Assembly: GCA_026014685.1 (NCBI GenBank)
Contig: JAOZHW010000015.1
Location: forward strand, 1-64,000
DNA length: 64,000 bases
Source of the DNA: Candidatus Bathyarchaeota archaeon
Lineage (GTDB): Archaea; Thermoproteota; Bathyarchaeia; Bathyarchaeales; Bathycorpusculaceae
Direction of reading: 5' to 3'
Numbering within the stretch: the first letter of the stretch is position 1; each line of letters opens with the position of its first letter. Below the pieces are notes generated by a model, which did not search any database, was not told the origin of the DNA, and worked only from the letters and a program-made list of their open reading frames with translations. Positions 33,705 to 41,422 of this stretch are shown here, piece after piece. Position numbers and translations under genes: made by a program.

Positions 33705-35555
33705 CTAGTCCTCCTTAACTATGTGGGCGAAGGCTTCTAAACCTAACTCTTTAAGTTGCGCTTGGGTAGGTAAACCTTGCTTTGTCCAGCCCCGTGCCTC
33801 GTAGTAATCGTCCAGAAGCAAGTCAAGTTCCTCTTGGGTGACGACTGCACCTTTTGCGGGGCCATCGTCTGGAACAGGTTTGTTCATCACTTTCCAGGGC
33901 AATGTGTCGTCTTTGCGGGTTAAGCCGCCGCGTGTGTTGATGAGTTTAGCGAGGGTTTGTATGCGTTGAGCTGTGACAGCCATCTCTTCAGGGGTAACTT
34001 GTATACCTGTGGTTATACTGTAGACTTTTGCTATGTCGGCAAGTTCACCGTAGAAGGTTCCTTTAGCGTTCTTGCAGACCATAAGAGAATCAAGCAAGTT
34101 GGTAACGTCTTCGAAGTCTTTGACGATTTTGCCTCTGCCTTTTTCTGCCTTTAGACTGTTAACTTTGCCTTTCAAGTCAACGATTAACACGTTACTTCGG
34201 GTGTGGTCAGCGCCTCGGAAGGAAACCGCGGCAGCTAAAGCAGTGGTTTTTAGGCAACGCAGGTCGTAGCCGGTGACTTCTAAGCCCTTAATGTGCTGGG
34301 CAAGTTCATAGGCGTTCTTACCGATTTTCTCGGCAGCAACCTTAACGCCCTCAGCCAAGATGTCACCGATGCCTTCACGTTTACCGATTTTCTCGATCAA
34401 GTTAATTACTGCATTAGCGTTGCCAAAGTGGGCGTCTATACCGTCAAGCTGTTCATGAGACACCAACCCTTTTTCGTGGCAATCCATCAAGAAACCTACC
34501 GCTACACCTGTGCTGGTGGCGTCTAAACCGTAGTAGTAGCATCGTTCTGCAGCTTTTATTATAAAGTTAGGTTGATCTACGCCGCAGTTTGGACCCAAAG
34601 CCCAAACGTTGTCATATTCAAGGCGCGTCATGGTTCCCCTGTAGGAGCCGTCGCGGATTATGACTTCATGTTCACAGCGCATTGCACACGAGTTGCAGGC
34701 TATGATTTTTGCAAGGAAATGCTCGTTTAGGACTTCCCCGCTAATTTTGTCTATACCTAAAAAGTGAGCTCTCTCGTAGTTGTTTGTGGGTAAACAGGTG
34801 AGGTTGTTGTTTATGGCAAGGCTTTCTATTGAACCCAAGGTACGGTACTTCTTTGCGGCGGGACCCTTCATGCGTTCATGGAATTCCTGAACTAAATCGA
34901 GGAACTCCGCGGGTTTTGCCACTGCAACGTCACATGTGCCTCTGACGGCGATGGCTTTGAGGTTCTTGCTGCCCATAACAGCCCCCACCCCAGTCCTACC
35001 AGCCGCGTGGGTTTTATCGTTAATTATACTGGCGATTTTGGAAAGTTTCTCTCCCGCTAAACCGATAGCGGCAACTCTAATGTAGTAGTCGCCTAACTCG
35101 TCTCTTATTACGTCTTCAGTTTCGCTTGGAGACCTTCCCCAAAGGTGGTTAGCGTCACGTAGCTTAACTGAGTCGTCGTCAATCCAGAGGTAAACTGGTT
35201 TTTCAGCTTTCCCAGTTATAACCACCGCATCGTAGCCTGCACGTTTTAACTCTGTGCCAAATGTGCCGTGTGCCACTGCCTCGGCTACGCCATTTGTTGA
35301 AGGTGACTTTGATATGAAGGCGTGGCCGTTGCCGCCTGTTGGAAACATGGTTCCAGACAGGGGTCCGAGGGCGAGGACAAAGGGGTTTTCTGGACTAAAA
35401 GCATCCATTCGTGTTTTGGTGTTTGATAGCCACAAATACATGCCTAAACCGATGCCGCCAATGTATTTCCTAGCGGTTTCTTCGGATAGTTTTTCGGTTC
35501 TTGTTTTCCCGGTGGCTAAGTCGACATAGAGTATTTTCCCTGCGTAGCCGAACAA
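33705..35555 (-). CDS. aor: Aldehyde ferredoxin oxidoreductase (copy 2)
   Basis: About 616 residues, same blocks as copy 1 (GYAGKILYVDLATGK, GPLSGTMFPTGGNGHAF, IACNSCAMRCEHEVI, VCKNAKGTF). The start is TTG 35555 with GGAG upstream, again avoiding the GTG at 35600 that touches the TATA box. The two copies differ throughout, so the duplication is not recent. Distinct substrates are possible but unproven. Confidence 0.92.
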   Translation of the reverse strand: MFGYAGKILYVDLATGKTRTEKLSEETARKYIGGIGLGMYLWLSNTKTRMDAFSPENPFVLALGPLSGTMFPTGGNGHAFISKSPSTNGVAEAVAHGTFGTELKRAGYDAVVITGKAEKPVYLWIDDDSVKLRDANHLWGRSPSETEDVIRDELGDYYIRVAAIGLAGEKLSKIASIINDKTHAAGRTGVGAVMGSKNLKAIAVRGTCDVAVAKPAEFLDLVQEFHERMKGPAAKKYRTLGSIESLAINNNLTCLPTNNYERAHFLGIDKISGEVLNEHFLAKIIACNSCAMRCEHEVIIRDGSYRGTMTRLEYDNVWALGPNCGVDQPNFIIKAAERCYYYGLDATSTGVAVGFLMDCHEKGLVSHEQLDGIDAHFGNANAVINLIEKIGKREGIGDILAEGVKVAAEKIGKNAYELAQHIKGLEVTGYDLRCLKTTALAAAVSFRGADHTRSNVLIVDLKGKVNSLKAEKGRGKIVKDFEDVTNLLDSLMVCKNAKGTFYGELADIAKVYSITTGIQVTPEEMAVTAQRIQTLAKLINTRGGLTRKDDTLPWKVMNKPVPDDGPAKGAVVTQEELDLLLDDYYEARGWTKQGLPTQAQLKELGLEAFAHIVKED

Positions 35556-35599
35556 ACGGTTAATCTCCAAGAGTGTTAAAAGAAGGTACCTAATGCACA

Positions 35600-35609
35600 C
35601 TATATTAAG
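35600..35609 (-). promoter_or_regulatory. TATA box of AOR copy 2
   Basis: Minus-strand CTTAATATAG in the same context (CCCATTA before it, GTGT after it) as the box of copy 1. Spacing to TTG 35555 matches copy 1 exactly (45 bases), supporting both start choices. Confidence 0.65.
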
Positions 35610-35855
35610 GTAATGGGTTATCGGGGTGGAAATTCATGTTTTTAACGTTAAAAGGATGGATTTTTATGAAAAAGTTTCAGAAACAAGGGGCATAGTATAG
35701 TCTGCTCACTGAACCAATTTTTAGACAAAGAAGACACAAAAAATACACAGCAACAATTAACCTCTCAAAACAGAGACAAAACACCCAACTCCAGATGCAA
35801 AGAAGCGAAAACTTAAACCAACAGAAACCTGTCCCTCTCTACAGGAGAACCGCCC

Positions 35856-36905
35856 GTGCGAATCGACAAACTCAAACAAACCGCAAAAAACCAAAACAAA
35901 CCTGCTAACTTTGCAATCTTCAACCCGCATAACATCACCTACTTTACAGGCTTCCAAGGGGCAGCCGCACTACTAATCCCTGAACAAGGAGAAAACATAC
36001 TCTACGTTTCAGGCGTGAACTATGAGCAGGCAAAAGCCGAAGTCAAAGGCTTCACAGTGCAACTGCTTAAACGCGGGGAAAACTTGATGGAAAAAATCGC
36101 TCAACAAACAGGCAATACAAAATTGACTGTGGATACTTTGCCGATTGAAAACTGGCGATCACTCTGTAAAGCAGTCGGCGGGGAAGAGAAACTAGAACCC
36201 GCAGCTCAGCTTTTCCGCAGCCTCCGCCAAACCAAAGACAAAGAAGAAATCCAACTTATCCGCGAAGCCTGCAAGATAGCAGATGTTGGCATAAAAGCTG
36301 CGCAGGAAACCATATGCCCAGGCTTGACTGAGAAAGAGTTGGCAGCTGAGGTCGAGTACGCCATGCGCAAAGCAGGTTCTGATGGGGTAGCGTTTGAAAC
36401 CATCGTAGCTTGCGGGGCCTGTTGTGCTTATCCGCATGGTACAGTGATGGGACGAACCATTTGCGAGGGCGACTTTGTGGTGGTTGATTTAGGCGCTACA
36501 TACAGGTTTTACCGCTCAGACATTACCCGCACGTTCGTCGCGGGCAAACCCACCGAGAGGCAGCAGAAAATTTTTGATGCGGTGCGGTTAGCACAGCAGA
36601 AGGCAATCGAAGCCATCAAACCCCAAAAGCCAGCCAAAGACGTGGACGCCGTTGCAAGAGAACTGATTGAGGAGGCAGGGTTCGGCGAGTTTTTCGTGCA
36701 TAATTTGGGGCACGGCGTGGGGTTGGAGGTTCATGAAGGGCCCGTTTTGAGTCCAGATAGCAAAGACATACTCGAGGCAGACAATGTGGTAACTGTTGAA
36801 CCAGGTGTGTACATTCCACAGTATGGTGGAGTCAGGATCGAAGACACCGTTCTAGTAACTGCAGATGCAGCAGAAAGATTAACACACGCGTCAGTTGAGT
36901 TGTAA
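35856..36905 (+). CDS. pepQ: Xaa-Pro dipeptidase/aminopeptidase (M24B)
   Basis: A 349-residue M24 peptidase: N-terminal creatinase-like domain (NITYFTGFQGAAALLIPEQG) and a C-terminal pita-bread domain with metal ligands in VVDLGATYRFYRSDITRTF (two Asp), HNLGHGVGLEVHEGP (His) and TVEPGVYIPQYGGVRIEDT (two Glu). It removes X-Pro dipeptides. Start GTG 35856, with GGAG upstream in AGGAGAACCGCCC. The cysteine hydrolase gene follows after 48 bases. Confidence 0.94.
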   Translation: MRIDKLKQTAKNQNKPANFAIFNPHNITYFTGFQGAAALLIPEQGENILYVSGVNYEQAKAEVKGFTVQLLKRGENLMEKIAQQTGNTKLTVDTLPIENWRSLCKAVGGEEKLEPAAQLFRSLRQTKDKEEIQLIREACKIADVGIKAAQETICPGLTEKELAAEVEYAMRKAGSDGVAFETIVACGACCAYPHGTVMGRTICEGDFVVVDLGATYRFYRSDITRTFVAGKPTERQQKIFDAVRLAQQKAIEAIKPQKPAKDVDAVARELIEEAGFGEFFVHNLGHGVGLEVHEGPVLSPDSKDILEADNVVTVEPGVYIPQYGGVRIEDTVLVTADAAERLTHASVEL

Positions 36906-36953
36906 GCAAAACTAAATAGGCACTTTGAGATTTCCTTTTTGAGGCGAATTGTT

Positions 36954-37520
36954 TTGATTAAAAACCCAGCAGTCATCCTAATCGACGTTCAAAACGACTT
37001 CTTCACAGGACCACTGAAAACCAAACGTGTTCCCGCAATCATCCAACCCCTACAGAGACTGCTTGTAGCAGCTCACAAAAATGGCGTGCCCGTAATCTAC
37101 TGCATCGACGCCCACTACCCCCAAGACGTCGAGGTAACTCGTAAATGGGGCAACCACGCCATAAAAGGCACCCCCGGCGCAGAAGTCATCCCCGAATTGG
37201 CACCCGACATGAAACTTGATTATATTGTTGAGAAGCGTACTTACAGTGGCTTCTTTGAGACGGGGTTGGATTCACTTCTAAGGAGCCTCTACCACGGCGA
37301 GGGTGCCAGAACCGTCATCTTCGGCGGGTTACATACTAACATGTGCGTTAGGCATACTTCGGCGGATGCGTTCTTCCGAGGGTACCACATTATCATCGCG
37401 GAGGACGGTGTGGAAGCTTTTAGCGAGAAAGACCATCATGAGGGCCTGAAATATTTGGAGCACGTTTACAACGCTAAAGTCATGTCTGTTAATAGTATTA
37501 TTCAAGAGGTAGTCAAGTAA
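36954..37520 (+). CDS. Cysteine hydrolase, isochorismatase/nicotinamidase family
   Basis: A protein of about 188 residues with the cysteine hydrolase triad: Asp in VILIDVQNDFF, Lys in VEKRTYSGFF, and the nucleophile in LHTNMCVRHTSADAF. The substrate could be nicotinamide, isochorismate or another amide. I begin at TTG 36954, which has GAGG nine bases upstream, instead of TTG 36939. Confidence 0.9.
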   Translation: MIKNPAVILIDVQNDFFTGPLKTKRVPAIIQPLQRLLVAAHKNGVPVIYCIDAHYPQDVEVTRKWGNHAIKGTPGAEVIPELAPDMKLDYIVEKRTYSGFFETGLDSLLRSLYHGEGARTVIFGGLHTNMCVRHTSADAFFRGYHIIIAEDGVEAFSEKDHHEGLKYLEHVYNAKVMSVNSIIQEVVK

Positions 37521-37856
37521 TCACTTGCTTTTTGTGATTGCTGAACTAACCCAACGCGTCTAACACAAACGCGACGGCACTATGGCGAAGGTTTCATGGT
37601 GTAGGTGGCTAGCTGGATACATCGAACGGTTAAGGTTTAGCTGCAGCTTTATCAGAAATGCAAACGTGAAAAAAGAAGACGGCGTCTATCACCGTTACCA
37701 ACCGATTATTCAATAACCCTACAAGAAAAAGGGAGTCATGAAGCGTTTAGAGGATTTGGCGGCCAATCCCTTTGGTGTTCTCAGCGAGAACGGCGGCGTT
37801 CTTGGGGGAGTATTATATGCCCCTTCACCGCTAACAGTGGGTGGTGAAAAACCAAG
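37521..37856. other. Intergenic region with two weak small frames
   Basis: 336 bases. Two plus-strand open frames (37582-37716, 44 residues; 37738-37866, 42 residues) occur, but their codon pattern and spacing give no support, and the second runs over the promoter of the next gene. TATTATAT (37811-37818) is a likely TATA box, and TTCACCGC/GTGGTGAA (37824-37831 with 37841-37848) forms an inverted repeat just before the next start. Confidence 0.4.
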
Positions 37857-38636
37857 ATGCAGATAGAAAAGAAACTAATCCTATGCAGCATACTAGCAAT
37901 ATCTATCGGAATAGCGACAATTGTACCATTAGCTTACGTCATGGGCAATATATCTACTGCTAAGGCACAAACAGACGAAGCAACACCATGGTTCAACTTA
38001 AATGTACCCTACGCAATCTATACAGCTAACGTTACAGATAGCTTAGTAGAATACCCTGATGGACGCGGGCCGCGAATTACATACACAACAGCCTACGACA
38101 TAAAATACAACGCCACCAAAAATCCAGAAGCATCACCCAACTTGGAGGGAGCTAGAGTAGAATTTTTCGAGTTCCAAATCTACTCAGACTTAGGATCAAT
38201 AGAAAACATAACACTTTATGTCGGCGCAAACGGAAACGGCAACACAACCTTCAATCCATTAGAAAACTTCCAATTCTCCCGCGAAAACTGGTTCAACATC
38301 TCTGAAATAACTGCAAACGGCGGAGCTGGCGGCTTATTCATCTTTCAATACAACGGAACATTAGGAAACGTCTTCGGCGACCAAGGCTGGTTGGGAGGTA
38401 CAGGCGGCAGTTCCTCAAGTAGCTTCTTCCCAGGTGAAGAACAAACGGCATCCCAGAAATTCCAGAACACATACTATGCAGACAAAATATACATTGACGT
38501 CAGAAGAGTTGGATTTGTATCATTCATCGGCAACTCAACTATCGTTACACTCGCAGACAACTCAGTTTTCCAGCACTTAGAACTAACAAGACAGGGCGAC
38601 CAATTCATCTACGGTACATTACCACCACCACAGTAG
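37857..38636 (+). CDS. Secreted protein of unknown function
   Basis: A 259-residue exported protein with a signal peptide (LILCSILAISIGIATIVPLAYVM...AKA) and a beta-rich mature domain, many Asn-x-Ser/Thr glycosylation sequons and a Gly/Ser-rich loop (GWLGGTGGSSSSSFF). No anchor is visible at the C-terminus (ends PPPQ). The downstream membrane-bound HTH gene may regulate or sense it; the two are 19 bases apart. Confidence 0.75.
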   Translation: MQIEKKLILCSILAISIGIATIVPLAYVMGNISTAKAQTDEATPWFNLNVPYAIYTANVTDSLVEYPDGRGPRITYTTAYDIKYNATKNPEASPNLEGARVEFFEFQIYSDLGSIENITLYVGANGNGNTTFNPLENFQFSRENWFNISEITANGGAGGLFIFQYNGTLGNVFGDQGWLGGTGGSSSSSFFPGEEQTASQKFQNTYYADKIYIDVRRVGFVSFIGNSTIVTLADNSVFQHLELTRQGDQFIYGTLPPPQ

Positions 38637-38655
38637 GCTTAGGGAGAACTGAGAA

Positions 38656-39111
38656 ATGACTAGCGACGAACTGGAAGGCAACACATTAAGCGTCTACGCA
38701 TTCATCGTCCGCGCAGACAAACCCGTCGGCACAAGAGAAGTCACACGCGGAGCGGAACTCAGCAGCACCAGCGTCGCATACAGGCACCTACAGAAGCTCG
38801 AAGGCATGGGATTAATCGAAAAAAATAGTTACGGCGACTATATCCTCAGGGAGAAAGCAAACATCAATGGGCACGTGTGGGTCGGCAAAAACCTCGTACC
38901 CAGATTGATGTTTTACTCCTTCTTTTTTATGGGCGCATTCGCCGCAGAAGTAGGAATAATTATGTTAAGTTTGGTAATTAAGGGTTTAGTTGTGCAGAGC
39001 AGCTTCTATTTTTTAACGGGGATGACGGCGGTGGCTATGGCGCTGTTTTTGGCGGAAGGGCTGGCGCTGAATCGCAAACTCAAACCCAAACATGAATCCG
39101 AGGCAACATAA
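38656..39111 (+). CDS. Winged-helix protein with two C-terminal membrane segments
   Basis: A 151-residue protein: an N-terminal winged-helix domain (AFIVRADKPVGTREVTRGAELSSTSVAYRHLQKLEGMGLIEK) and two hydrophobic segments (LMFYSFFFMGAFAAEVGIIML and SSFYFLTGMTAVAMALFLAEGLAL), ending with a charged tail. This is a membrane-attached transcription regulator architecture found often in Bathyarchaeia. It follows the secreted protein by 19 bases and overlaps the next small gene by 1 base (TAATG). Confidence 0.82.
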   Translation: MTSDELEGNTLSVYAFIVRADKPVGTREVTRGAELSSTSVAYRHLQKLEGMGLIEKNSYGDYILREKANINGHVWVGKNLVPRLMFYSFFFMGAFAAEVGIIMLSLVIKGLVVQSSFYFLTGMTAVAMALFLAEGLALNRKLKPKHESEAT

Positions 39112-39284
39112 TGGGAAACAGGGTGATTTTGGCGGCGATTAAACAAGCATTAAACACAGCCACAGAGTATAGCCTCCATGTTAACTACGACTCGGAGGAT
39201 AACCCAGTCTTGAAGGTAGCGCCCGCAACCAAGTTCAAGCAACCAACATTGAAAGCTAACCAAAGGGTTTTGTTCTATATATAA
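39111..39284 (+). CDS. Small hypothetical protein
   Basis: A 57-residue frame whose ATG overlaps the stop of the HTH gene (TAATG), suggesting translational coupling. Sequence is charged with a hydrophobic start (VILAAIKQALNTATEYSL). No family recognised; the coupling is the main support. Confidence 0.45.
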   Translation: MGNRVILAAIKQALNTATEYSLHVNYDSEDNPVLKVAPATKFKQPTLKANQRVLFYI

Positions 39285-39292
39285 GGGAGGGG
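39276..39292 (+). promoter_or_regulatory. TATATAAGGGAGGGG promoter-like element
   Basis: TATATATAAGGGAGGGG on the plus strand, identical over 15 bases with the start of RNA element B (45538-45552, minus strand). The sequence downstream does not contain the conserved RNA core. It points towards the convergent purE end, so any transcript would be short or antisense. Confidence 0.45.
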
Positions 39293-39337
39293 AGAGAGCG
39301 GTAGAGCAACAGTGTGCGGTTTTTCGATCGAGAGTGT

Positions 39338-39823
39338 TTATTTGAGTTTTTTTACTGATTCGTTGGCTGCTTCTAGGTCTTTTTTCTTGGTTTCTTGGTA
39401 GCTTTTTACTTTTGCAAGAACTTCTGGGTTTTCTAAGGCGAATATTTTTGCGGCTGCGATTGCTGCGGCTTCAGGTTCGATCGTAACCACTGAACCGATG
39501 CCGCTGGGAACTCGAAGTGAAGAGTAAATGTCTGCTCCGCCGTATTTTTCGCTGTAGGGTGGACAGGCGATGACTGGTTTGGTGGTGCTTCCGTCTATGA
39601 ATGCGCTTAGGGCGTTTGAGCGTCCTGCAACGGTTATGTAAATCACTTTTTGGGTTTCGAATTCTTTGAGGATTTCCAGAACCGTGAGTGGGGTTTTGTG
39701 TGCGGAGGCCACGCGGAATTCGTATTCTACACCGAGAAGTTTTAGGTATTTTGCGATTTCACGGGAGAAATCTAGGTCCCGCTCGGAACCCATGATGATT
39801 AATGCCTTGCCAGTCATGTTCAT
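39338..39823 (-). CDS. purE: PurE-type AIR carboxylase / N5-CAIR mutase
   Basis: A 161-residue PurE-family protein: IMGSERDLDFSREIAKYL, ASAHKTPLTVLEILKEFE, ITVAGRSNALSAFIDG and PSGIGSVVTIEPEAAAIAAAKI. The SAHKTP/AGRSNALS form suggests the class II (AIR carboxylase) side of the family. It acts in purine biosynthesis. The gene is stand-alone here. Start ATG 39823 (MNMTGKALIIMGS). Confidence 0.9.
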   Translation of the reverse strand: MNMTGKALIIMGSERDLDFSREIAKYLKLLGVEYEFRVASAHKTPLTVLEILKEFETQKVIYITVAGRSNALSAFIDGSTTKPVIACPPYSEKYGGADIYSSLRVPSGIGSVVTIEPEAAAIAAAKIFALENPEVLAKVKSYQETKKKDLEAANESVKKLK

Positions 39824-39955
39824 TCACGTTGGATTTCTAAGAGAAAACTAGCTAATTAACGTTTAACCGCCACTGTTTAGAGTTTAGCGTTGCTGTTGGG
39901 TTACAGTCACATGTGCTTATCAACAGATTCTCCAACAAATGGGTGAGGAACAGCT

Positions 39956-40426
39956 GTGGTTCAGGAAAGCATCAGACAACACAAACGGGAAGAGTTGCTA
40001 AAGAAACTATTGGGCAAGTGGGCGGTAGATGTAGCCCTTAGAACAGCAGACGGCAAAGTGGTTTCTGGATACGGAGAGATGGATGCCAAGGAAATCGACT
40101 CAACAATAAACGTGGAGATTAACACCGAAATCGAAGGCTACGAAGACTACTACGAAAACCACCTCTGGAGCTACGACTCCACCAACGGTGAAGTTCACCT
40201 CTTCAGCGTCACCTCAGAAGGCCAAACACGGGACCATAAGGGCAAGTGGGTTGATGGCTCAGCTGTTGAATTGTGTTGGAGGGGAACCTTTGAGGATCAA
40301 GATCAAGAAGAGCAAGTTGTTGTGCAATGGGTCTCGCTGCATCACATTGTAATGAAGCAGACAAATTATGCCCAGGGCAAACCTCTGTTAACAACTGATT
40401 ATGTCTTCAAAAGAAGAGAAACCTAA
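39956..40426 (+). CDS. Lipocalin-like DUF1579-type hypothetical protein
   Basis: A 156-residue, mostly beta-stranded protein with GKWAVDVALRTADGKVVSGYGEMDAKEI, an ENHLWSYDSTNGEVHLFSVTSEGQ block and a terminal VFKRRE, similar in strand pattern to the DUF1579 lipocalin-like family. The starting helix is charged. The function is unknown. It ends overlapping the protease gene by 4 bases on the opposite strand. Start GTG 39956. Confidence 0.65.
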   Translation: MVQESIRQHKREELLKKLLGKWAVDVALRTADGKVVSGYGEMDAKEIDSTINVEINTEIEGYEDYYENHLWSYDSTNGEVHLFSVTSEGQTRDHKGKWVDGSAVELCWRGTFEDQDQEEQVVVQWVSLHHIVMKQTNYAQGKPLLTTDYVFKRRET

Positions 40427-40908
40427 CCCAGCAACTCAAGAAGGGTTTTTTTCAGTTTTTCGGAGGCTACCTGAACTTCTGGGCTTAATCCCTCTGCAAA
40501 ATCCATACTCTTGGGCTCAATCAGTAGTAGCTTGATTTTTGCATTTGTTGATTTTTGAATGTATTCGCAGAAAAGCCTCAAGGGTAAAACGTGCGAGGTA
40601 ACAGCGGAGAACGCTGGCACATCATCCAAATTAACTAGACAAGTGTCTCCAGCTTTGTGCCCCAACACAGCAGCGTCGATTATGAGCACATGCGTGGGGT
40701 TACATTCATCGATTTCTAAAAGAAAACTCTCAGGAACAGTTTCACACTCCAAAAGACAAACATCCCCGCGAACCTTTCCCTGCAATTCTCCAACAATTTT
40801 TAACCCCACGTAGTCGTCTGAGCGGTTAGGGTTACCGATGCCTGCTACCACGACCTTTTTTGCATCCTTAAACCATGCTTGAAGTTCCAGTTCAGTTTTA
40901 TCAGCCAC
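40423..40908 (-). CDS. Hydrogenase maturation protease
   Basis: A protein of about 161 residues of the HycI/HyaD family: VVVAGIGNPNRSDDYVGLKIV, ETVPESFLLEIDECNPTHVLIIDAA and TSHVLPL (His ligand). It removes the C-terminal peptide of a NiFe hydrogenase large subunit after nickel insertion. The gene follows the hdr/mvh operon and the stress-protein gene on the same strand; the mvhA product has the peptide it would cleave. GTG 40908 begins the conserved part, and the longer frame upstream has no family match. Confidence 0.9.
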   Translation of the reverse strand: MADKTELELQAWFKDAKKVVVAGIGNPNRSDDYVGLKIVGELQGKVRGDVCLLECETVPESFLLEIDECNPTHVLIIDAAVLGHKAGDTCLVNLDDVPAFSAVTSHVLPLRLFCEYIQKSTNAKIKLLLIEPKSMDFAEGLSPEVQVASEKLKKTLLELLG

Positions 40909-40960
40909 GAAAGCACCACGTAAAGAATTGAATTTGTAGCTAGAAAAAGCTTGCCTTAAG

Positions 40961-41320
40961 CTAGTTTGTTTTCTTTGCAAGCGTCGGGGGTTTTCTGTGG
41001 GCATCCCACGCATGATGCAGCGCCAAGCCCGGATGATGCAGAAGCATTCTTGGACCAGAGTAACGCATGACTTTTCGGACTTTTTCTTTCATGTCGGGGC
41101 GGTAGCAGTGAACGACGCATTTGCCGCAGGTGCTTTTTTTCTCTTGGAAGGGGCATTTGTCGAGGCGCATAAAGGCGTAGGTTTTGAATTCGGTGCATTC
41201 TGGGCATAGTTCGCCGTGTGTGCCGTGGTGACCTTTGCAGTAGATTTCGACCATGTAGCCGATGGTTTTCTTTTCACGTTTCATTCGTTTGTGTTCGGGG
41301 TTTGGAGGTTGCACCTGCAT
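40961..41320 (-). CDS. YgbA/nitrous-oxide-stimulated-promoter family protein
   Basis: A protein of about 119 residues with KREKKTIGYMVEIYC, HHGTHGELCPECTEFKTYAFMRL, CPFQEKKSTCGKCVVHCY and MRYSGPRMLLHHPGLALHH, the pattern of PF11756 proteins such as E. coli YgbA. The six cysteines suggest an Fe-S or zinc site. In bacteria these genes are induced by nitrosative stress through NsrR. It lies between mvhA and the maturation protease. Start ATG 41320 is preferred to TTG 41329. Confidence 0.85.
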   Translation of the reverse strand: MQVQPPNPEHKRMKREKKTIGYMVEIYCKGHHGTHGELCPECTEFKTYAFMRLDKCPFQEKKSTCGKCVVHCYRPDMKEKVRKVMRYSGPRMLLHHPGLALHHAWDAHRKPPTLAKKTN

Positions 41321-41422
41321 GTCAATCAAGCCTGATAGATGATATATGTGTTTTTACTTAAGGGTTGACCCTAACAGGTAAGGGAATTTCAAAAAAGAGG
41401 TTAACCCAAAGAAAGGGGTGAA

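Noticed and set aside
37738-37866. 42-residue frame before the secreted protein
   Set aside because: It runs through the TATA box of the next gene and has a Shine-Dalgarno too close to its ATG.
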